Source: Caulobacter sp. UNC358MFTsu5.1 (GTDB taxonomy: Bacteria > Pseudomonadota > Alphaproteobacteria > Caulobacterales > Caulobacteraceae). Taken from it: a stretch of DNA of 64,000 bases. The notes under the pieces were generated by a model. It saw only the letters and a list, made by a program, of their open reading frames with translations, had not been told where the DNA came from and searched no databases. Below are positions 58,585 through 64,000 of this stretch, piece after piece (positions within the stretch are counted from its first letter, which is position 1; each line of letters opens with the position of its first letter). The stretch is from NCBI RefSeq assembly GCF_000712075.1, contig NZ_JONW01000005.1, positions 5,001 to 69,000 of the forward strand, read 5' to 3'. The translations under genes and the position numbers were made by a program.

Positions 58585-61218
58585 TCAGAAGGACTTGCGC
58601 AGGTTGACGGCCACGAAGCGCCCGATCGGGTTGTAGGCGCCGCCGATGCCGTCCGTCGCGGGGAAGAACGGCGGCGTCTCGTCGAACAGGTCGTTGACCT
58701 GCAGGGCCAGCACCGTCCCCTTCGTCCAATCCTTGTCGGGCAAGGTCCAGATCACGCGCAGGTCGACCGTCGTGTAGCCGTCGGCCTCGTACGACCCGAC
58801 CCCGGTCGGCGTCGTGAAGTTGTTCGTGATCCCGTCCCGATGGTTCACGTAGCCGATGACCGAGACCGGGCCCGCCATGGCGCCCAGGGTCGCCCGCGCG
58901 GTCCAGCGCGGCACGCCCAGCTTCAGACTGTCGGAGACCGGCGCCCCCGGCGAGAACTGGGTGTCGAAGTTGAGGATATAGTTGCCGGCCAGGTCGGCGA
59001 ACACCGAACCGAAGCTCGTGGTCCACCGGTAGTTGGTGTCGAAGTCCAGGCCGTCGGTCTTGCGGACCCCGAAGTTGTTGAGCCGCAGGTCCAGCACGTT
59101 GCCGATCGCCGGCAGGGGCGAAGGCAGGTTGACCGGCGTGGCCAGCGCCAGCAGCGCGTTGAGCTGGGTCGGCGTCGGGTTGCGATAGACCTGGCCCGCG
59201 AAGGTCGGGTCGGTGAAGACGTAGGGCACCGACGGCGTGCCGATCACGCCGGTGTATTCGATGTTGTAGTAGGTCAGGCTGGCGCGCAGGGCCGGCAGGG
59301 CCTTGGGGTTCACGTCCACGCCGAACGAATAGGTCTTCGCCTCCTCGGGCTTCAGGTCGCGATTGCCGCCCAGCAGGTAGACGGTGTTGACCTGGGTCGC
59401 GCCCCGGGTCGGGTCGTTGGCGAAGGTGACCGCCTGGGCGGCGCTCAGATAATACGAGCCGACGGTCGCGCCGACCTGGCGCAGGCCCGGCGCCCGGAAC
59501 GAGGTGCCGTAGGAGCCGCGCAGAGTGACGCCCTCGACCGGCTCCCAGTTGACGCCCACCTTCGGGTTGGTCGTCGACCCGAAGTCGCTGTAGTCGTCGT
59601 ATCGACCCGACAGCGACGCCGAGAGGCTGCGGAACAGCGGCGCCGAATTGCCCGCGCCGATGATCGGCACGAAGAGCTCGCCATAGATCGATTTGACGTC
59701 GCGCTTCAGGTCCTCGGGCACCGAGGTCGCGCCGACGAAGCCCCGCTGCTGGAACGTCTCGCGCCGGACCTCGGCGCCGACCGCGAACCGCAGCGTGCCG
59801 CCCGGCAAGTCCATCAGCGGCCCGTCCAGCTTGGCGGCCGCCAGCTTGGTGGTCTGCTTGATGTCGACGTCGGTGGACGAGTTGAGGATGGCGGCGCGCA
59901 CCGTCGGCGACGTGCCGGTTCCGAACGGGTCCAGGGCGGTGGCCGTGGTGGTCCCGGCGGCGGCGGCCGTGATCGCCGCGGTGTTGATCTGCGGGATGAA
60001 GGCGTCGTTCTCGGCCCAGTCGTACGAGCCGTAGACCGTCAGGTTCAGGTCGCGCGGCAGCTTGTAGTCGACCCCGACGGAAGAGTTGCCCGCGCGCCGG
60101 TCGTCGGTGTTGGTGAAGTGGTCCGAGCCGATCAGGTTGTCGGGACGGAACAGGACATACTCGCTGGTGGCGCCCGCCGGTCCCTGGAAGAAGGGGTTGG
60201 CGCTGGTGATGAACACCGTCTGGGCCGGCGCCGCCGCGCGGATCTCGTCGTGGCGGTCGGAGTACAGCAGCTCGCCCCACAGGGTGGCGCGGTCGCTGAG
60301 GTCCTGGCGGCCCGACACGAACAGGCTGTGGGTGCGCGACTTCGGCAGCAGGTCGGCCACCGCGCCGCTGTCGCAATAGTTCACCGTGTTCAGGCCGAAC
60401 GCCGGGGCCGCCTGGTAGATCGACCAGAGGGTCGTGCTGGCCAGCACGTTGGGCGAAGGACACGAGGTCGCGCGGGTGTCGATGCCGCCCTGGGGGCGGA
60501 AGTCCTGGACGCGATAGTCGCGGTCGCCGCCGGTGACGTTGCCGTTCTCGGCGTACTGGTAGGCCGCCAGGATCGAGCCGGAGCCCCAGTCCTTGCCGAC
60601 CAGGGCGCCCACATAACCGGCGACGTAGTCGTCGGCCGCGCCGTAGCTGGCGTTCAGCTCGACGCCCGAGAAGCGCTTGCGGGTGATGAAGTTCACGACG
60701 CCGGCGACGGCGTCCGAGCCGTAGATCGACGAGGCGCCGTCCGCGACGATCTCGACGCGCTCGATCGCCAGGCCGGGGATCAGCGGATAGTCGGGGTTGG
60801 TCTCGTTGGCCGCCGCGGCGACCAGGCGGTGGCCGTTCATCAGCGGCAGGGTGGCGCTGGCCGGCAGGCCCCGCATGCCCGGCGCGTAGGACCCCATCCC
60901 GCCCAGGCTGGCCTGGGGCGCGGTGTTGAAGCTGTTCAGCTGGGGGACGGTGGCCAGGAGGTCGGGCGTGCTGACCGCGCCGATGGCCTGGATGTCCTCG
61001 CGGGTGACGCTGATCAGGTTCGAGCCGACCGGCGGCACGCCCCGGATGCTCGAGCCGGTGACGACCAGCTCTTCCAGCACCGTATCGCTGCTGTCGGCGG
61101 CGGCTTTCGGCGCCGCGTCCGACGTCTGCGCCAGCCCGTTTCCGGCCGCCAGCAGCATGGCCGCGAGCGATGCGCCCGACAGCGCGATCCGCCGCGCGGC
61201 GTTCCAGGTTCTAGCCAT
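58585..61218 (-). CDS. TonB-dependent receptor of the esterase island
   Basis: The 877-aa protein has a signal peptide (ends near GLA-Q), then LEELVVTGSSIRGVPPVGSN leading to the plug domain (TPDLLATVPQLNSF, MRGLPASATLPLMNGHRLV, ERVEIVADGASSIYGSDAVAGVVNFIT). The large barrel ends in FVAVNLRKSF with the usual terminal Phe. It lacks an N-terminal signalling extension. ATG 61218 has GGGGAGGG upstream. A promoter-like TTGACGG (61283-61277) ... GCTACCCG lies in the leader, with the TetR operator just upstream. It should bring the bulky ester substrate into the periplasm. Confidence 0.92.
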   Translation of the reverse strand: MARTWNAARRIALSGASLAAMLLAAGNGLAQTSDAAPKAAADSSDTVLEELVVTGSSIRGVPPVGSNLISVTREDIQAIGAVSTPDLLATVPQLNSFNTAPQASLGGMGSYAPGMRGLPASATLPLMNGHRLVAAAANETNPDYPLIPGLAIERVEIVADGASSIYGSDAVAGVVNFITRKRFSGVELNASYGAADDYVAGYVGALVGKDWGSGSILAAYQYAENGNVTGGDRDYRVQDFRPQGGIDTRATSCPSPNVLASTTLWSIYQAAPAFGLNTVNYCDSGAVADLLPKSRTHSLFVSGRQDLSDRATLWGELLYSDRHDEIRAAAPAQTVFITSANPFFQGPAGATSEYVLFRPDNLIGSDHFTNTDDRRAGNSSVGVDYKLPRDLNLTVYGSYDWAENDAFIPQINTAAITAAAAGTTTATALDPFGTGTSPTVRAAILNSSTDVDIKQTTKLAAAKLDGPLMDLPGGTLRFAVGAEVRRETFQQRGFVGATSVPEDLKRDVKSIYGELFVPIIGAGNSAPLFRSLSASLSGRYDDYSDFGSTTNPKVGVNWEPVEGVTLRGSYGTSFRAPGLRQVGATVGSYYLSAAQAVTFANDPTRGATQVNTVYLLGGNRDLKPEEAKTYSFGVDVNPKALPALRASLTYYNIEYTGVIGTPSVPYVFTDPTFAGQVYRNPTPTQLNALLALATPVNLPSPLPAIGNVLDLRLNNFGVRKTDGLDFDTNYRWTTSFGSVFADLAGNYILNFDTQFSPGAPVSDSLKLGVPRWTARATLGAMAGPVSVIGYVNHRDGITNNFTTPTGVGSYEADGYTTVDLRVIWTLPDKDWTKGTVLALQVNDLFDETPPFFPATDGIGGAYNPIGRFVAVNLRKSF

Positions 61219-61288
61219 TCAACCCTCCCCAATTGTGTTCTTGCTTGACCAACCGGGTAGCCCAGGGAGGCGGCGTCCGTCAAGTTCA

Positions 61289-61308
61289 TTCATTTAGTGC
61301 TAAATGAA
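61289..61308. promoter_or_regulatory. Palindromic operator between receptor and TetR genes
   Basis: TTCATTTAG-TG-CTAAATGAA is a perfect 9-bp-arm palindrome, six bases upstream of the receptor -35 and 108 bp before the TetR start. A related site lies in front of the acyl-CoA ligase gene. Confidence 0.7.
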
Positions 61309-61416
61309 ATATATGCGCGGCGTCGCTTGACCGGGCGGGAGGGTCACCCCATCGTCCCCCTTCTGAGGGATCGGGTGCGTGGCCCGGGCGACGCACCATC
61401 GGGAAGGCTGGAGGGC

Positions 61417-62109
61417 ATGGCGGCAGCGACCAAAGTGGAGGGACGCCGAACGCGGGCGGAGCAGCGCGCCTCCACCGTGAAGACGATCCTCGACACCAGC
61501 GAGGACCTGTTCGCCCAGCTCGGTTATTTCGGGGTGACCATCAAGGACGTGGCCGACCGGATGGGCATCCATCCGGCGCTGATCCACTACTATTTCGATG
61601 GCAAGAAGGCGCTGTTCGACGCGGTGTTCGAGCGTCGCGTGGAGTACGCCGTCGCCGCGCGGACGGCCGGGCTGGACGCCTACGCCGCCGAGGCCGCGGG
61701 CCGCCCCACCGTCGAGGGCGCGCTGCGCTGCTATTACGACAGCGCGTTCGACGTCTACATCAACGGCGACGAGGGCTGGCGCAACTTCGGCCGCATCTTC
61801 GCCCAGGTGAACAACGCCCCCGGCTACGGGGCCGAGAAGATGGACACCTATTTCGACCCGCTGGTGCTGCGCCTGATCGACCTGCTGCAGCAGGCCCTGC
61901 CCGACGCCCAGGCCGAAGACCTGTTCTGGAGCTTCCAGTTCACCTCGGGAGCCTATTCGCTGATCCTGTCGCGCACCGGCCGTATCGATCGCCTGTCGAA
62001 CAATCTGTGCAGGTCCGACGACTTCGAGGCGGTGCGCGAGCGGTTCGTGACCTTCATGGCCGGCGGTTTCGACGCGCTCTACAAGCGCCGCAAGGCGGAG
62101 GCGGGCTGA
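61417..62109 (+). CDS. TetR-family regulator of the esterase island
   Basis: The 230-aa protein has a helix-turn-helix at about residues 20-65 (ILDTSEDLFAQLGYFGVTIKDVADRMGIHPALIHYYFDGKKALFDAV), classic TetR. The C-terminal ligand domain has several aromatic residues (EGWRNFGRIFAQVNN, LFWSFQFTSGAYSL). ATG 61417 follows GGAGGG; the open frame upstream runs through the operator and is not coding. It is divergent from the receptor and converges on the ligase, both of which carry its putative operator. Confidence 0.9.
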   Translation: MAAATKVEGRRTRAEQRASTVKTILDTSEDLFAQLGYFGVTIKDVADRMGIHPALIHYYFDGKKALFDAVFERRVEYAVAARTAGLDAYAAEAAGRPTVEGALRCYYDSAFDVYINGDEGWRNFGRIFAQVNNAPGYGAEKMDTYFDPLVLRLIDLLQQALPDAQAEDLFWSFQFTSGAYSLILSRTGRIDRLSNNLCRSDDFEAVRERFVTFMAGGFDALYKRRKAEAG

Positions 62110-62124
62110 GCCCGCCGCCGGTCC

Positions 62125-63585
62125 TCAGGTCGAAGGCGTCAGCCGCGCCTCCCGCAACGCCGCCCGGCGCACCTTGCCGGCCTCGTCCCGCAGCGGCTCG
62201 CTGGTGAACTCCACGCTCTTGGGCAGCTTGAAGCGGGCCAGGCGGTCGGCGACGAAGTCCAGCAGCTCGGCGTCCTCCAGCCCGCTGCCCTCGACCGCCT
62301 GGACGATGGCGTGGACGCGCGCGCCCCACTCCTCGTCCGGCAGGCCGATCACGGCGCTGGTCCGCACCGCCGGGTGGGCGTCGATCGCCGCCTCGACCTC
62401 GGCCGGATAGATGTTGGCGCCGCCCGAGATGATCAGGTCGTTGCGGCGGTCGGCCAGATAAAGATAGCCCTCCTCGTCGACCCGCCCCAGGTCGCCTGGG
62501 GTCTCCCACTCGCCCACGCGGCGCGCCGCGCTGCCCAGATAGTGGTAGGTCGATCCCGCCCCGCCCTGGGGGCGGAAGAAGACCTCGCCCACCTCGCCGA
62601 CCGGACGCTCGTTCCCCGCCTCGTCGAGGATCTTCAGCGCGTAGCCGTCGCGGACCCGGCCGACCGAGCCGCGATGGGCCAGCCAGTCCGCGCCCGAGAT
62701 CATCGTCGAGCCCGTGCCCTCGGTCGTGCCGTAGTATTCCCAGACCCGCTCGCTCCCCAGCCAGCCGATCCAGGCCTCCTTCAGCCAGGCGGGGCACGGG
62801 GCCGCCATGTGCAGCATCATCCGCAGGCTGGGCAGGTCGAAGCGCGAGAGGACGTCGGGGCCCAGGCGCCAGATGCGGTGCATCATGGTCGGCACCATCG
62901 TCACCCAGTTCACCCCGTGCGCCTCGATCAGCTCCAGCGACTTCAGCGCGTCGAACTTGCCCATCTCGATGATCGTGGCGCCGACGAACAGGCCCATGTG
63001 GATGCAGTGGAACGGGGCGTTGTGATAGAGCGGACCCGGATTGAGGATCACGTCGCCGGGCCTCTGGCCCAGGAAGCCCTCCTGCGGATTCCATCGCGCC
63101 GGCATGGCGTCGACGATCACCTTGGGCCGGCCTGTCGAGCCGCCGCTGGTCATCGCCTTCCAGTGCGGCGACACCGCCTCGGGCAGAGCTTCGGTGGAGT
63201 AACCCTCCAGCCCCTCCGGCTGGGCGGCCAAGGCGGGGACGCCGGGGCCGGGCGGCGCGCCGACGAACAGCTTGGGCCGCACGATGTCGAGGATCGCCTC
63301 CATCTCCAGACGCGGCAGCTTGGCGGCGACGACGTTGGGGATCGCGCCCAGCTTCCACAGGGCGAAGGTGGTCTCGTAGAACGCCTGGCCGTTGGGCAGG
63401 GCCACGGTGACGAAGTCGCCCTGGCCCACGCCCCGCGCGGCCAACATCCGCGCCCGCTGGTTCGAACGCGCGTCCAGCTCGTCGTAGGTGACGGCGACGT
63501 CGTCGACGATCAGCGCCGCCCGGGCGGGCGACCGCCGCGCGTGATGGGCGAGGATGGAACCGAGTGCGACACCGTCATGCGACAT
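62125..63585 (-). CDS. AMP-dependent acyl-CoA synthetase/ligase
   Basis: This 486-aa ANL-superfamily enzyme has the phosphate loop TSGGSTGRPKV, the adenine motif EYYGTTEGTG, the hinge region GDLGRVDEEGYLYLADRRND, and GANIYPAEVE. The C-terminal catalytic Lys is probably in DEAGKVRR. It activates a carboxylic acid to its CoA thioester; the acid is presumably what the two esterases release. ATG 63585 (MSHDGVALG) has GGGAGG nine bases upstream; TTG 63591 is rejected. Its promoter contains a copy of the TetR operator. Confidence 0.92.
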   Translation of the reverse strand: MSHDGVALGSILAHHARRSPARAALIVDDVAVTYDELDARSNQRARMLAARGVGQGDFVTVALPNGQAFYETTFALWKLGAIPNVVAAKLPRLEMEAILDIVRPKLFVGAPPGPGVPALAAQPEGLEGYSTEALPEAVSPHWKAMTSGGSTGRPKVIVDAMPARWNPQEGFLGQRPGDVILNPGPLYHNAPFHCIHMGLFVGATIIEMGKFDALKSLELIEAHGVNWVTMVPTMMHRIWRLGPDVLSRFDLPSLRMMLHMAAPCPAWLKEAWIGWLGSERVWEYYGTTEGTGSTMISGADWLAHRGSVGRVRDGYALKILDEAGNERPVGEVGEVFFRPQGGAGSTYHYLGSAARRVGEWETPGDLGRVDEEGYLYLADRRNDLIISGGANIYPAEVEAAIDAHPAVRTSAVIGLPDEEWGARVHAIVQAVEGSGLEDAELLDFVADRLARFKLPKSVEFTSEPLRDEAGKVRRAALREARLTPST

Positions 63586-63660
63586 AACCAAACGCCTCCC
63601 TGGCGGCCCTCGACACCTTCTCTGGGGTCAGTCCGAACGGGGCCGCGACCTGCGATGCGC

Positions 63661-63696
63661 TTTCATTAATTTAGTCGTGAATGAATGAAAAGTCAG
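63661..63696 (-). promoter_or_regulatory. Ligase promoter with TetR-type operator
   Basis: Minus strand: CTGACT (63696-63691), 17 nt, TAAATT (63673-63668). The spacer and -10 contain a near copy of the 61289 operator (ATTTAGTCGTGAATGAA against ATTTAGTGCTAAATGAA), inside wider TTTCATT/AATGAAA arms. Binding here should block the polymerase. Confidence 0.6.
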
Positions 63697-63715
63697 ATTC
63701 GACAGATCGTCGAGA

Positions 63716-64000
63716 TCAGGCCTTCCGGGCCTTCCAACGCCCCCACCCCGCCTGGATCACGCCGACCGCGAAGGCGATCAGCTCGGCGTCGCTCCAGAGG
63801 TAGTAGGTGGAGAAGAAGCTCCACTGCATCAGGCTGCGGTCGATCATGAAGGCCACGTGGGTCAGCACGACCAGCAGCTGGAAGGCGGTCATGAACAGGA
63901 TCCAGACCCGCCGCTCGACCGTGCACAGGCCGACCAGGATCGCCAGGTAGACGAGGTCGACCGCGAAGATCCCCCACTGCACGCCGACGGGATCGGGCGA
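63716..64000 (-). CDS. Small membrane protein, N terminus beyond the window
   Basis: At least 94 residues are visible and the frame is open to the right edge (…SPDPVGVQWGIFAVDLVYLAILVGLC), so the true start is probably outside. Three hydrophobic spans can be seen (VDLVYLAILVGL, ILFMTAFQLLVVLTHVAFMI, LIAFAVGVIQAGW), and the chain ends in a basic GRWKARKA. I do not recognise the family. A GTG at 63982 could serve as an internal start if the gene is complete, but that would begin inside a span. Confidence 0.6.
   Translation of the reverse strand, partial: SPDPVGVQWGIFAVDLVYLAILVGLCTVERRVWILFMTAFQLLVVLTHVAFMIDRSLMQWSFFSTYYLWSDAELIAFAVGVIQAGWGRWKARKA

Noticed and set aside
57212-60463. Open frame of 1083 codons on the minus strand
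   Set aside because: Only the part after 58468 is protein-like (serine hydrolase). The rest is the wrong frame of the TonB receptor.

Overview
The window is about 64 kb of very GC-rich alphaproteobacterial chromosome, most likely Caulobacter or a close relative. The evidence is a Caulobacter-type 16S rRNA 5' end, the holdfast-anchor genes hfaA-hfaB-hfaD, several large TonB-dependent receptors, and an amidohydrolase close to the Caulobacter dipeptidase Cc2672. No phage, plasmid, IS transposase or CRISPR array was seen. The accessory content is small palindromic repeats, one toxin-antitoxin pair, a second Csg-like locus and a catabolic island.

Layout. 1-1200: 5' end of a 16S gene (minus strand) behind a stack of four or five promoters. 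1.2-5 kb: Rrf2 regulator, CBS protein, and hfaABD behind a near-perfect sigma-54 promoter. 6-9 kb: a second curli-like set (CsgF-like, CsgG-like, a curlin-repeat protein and an orphan secreted protein). 9-24.9 kb: M16 lipoprotein peptidase, LysR regulator, VapBC-type pair, MFS/TetR pair, OPT transporter, PhoH ATPase with a structured upstream region, gamma-carbonic anhydrase, MASE1 hybrid kinase and an ABC-F ATPase. 25-38 kb: GMC oxidoreductase, aldo/keto reductase, a PAS_5 protein divergent from a sigma-54-driven secreted protein, a VOC-pentapeptide fusion, CysE, NUDIX, nitroreductase, a Gly-rich TonB receptor, QueF, SDR and a TorF-like porin.

38-48 kb: a siderophore-type receptor coupled to an MFS transporter, a GntR regulator, a methionine ABC system (metN-metI and a separated metQ), the Cc2672-like dipeptidase and tRNA-Leu(UAA). 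48-54 kb: heme-binding barrel protein, then the glyoxylate shunt (aceA, a small gene, aceB) divergent from a RamB/ScfR-type regulator, with an inverted repeat between them. 54-63.6 kb: a catabolic island with type B carboxylesterase, MFS carrier, family VIII-like serine hydrolase, TonB receptor, TetR regulator and acyl-CoA ligase. Two related operators suggest that TetR controls receptor and ligase together. The end is cut inside a small membrane-protein gene.

The points most worth following are the second CsgF/CsgG/curlin operon beside the holdfast-anchor operon, the two sigma-54 promoters in front of surface-protein genes, and the TetR-controlled ester-uptake island. All calls are by eye; no database search was run, and start codons were chosen from Shine-Dalgarno sequences, signal peptides and family start points.
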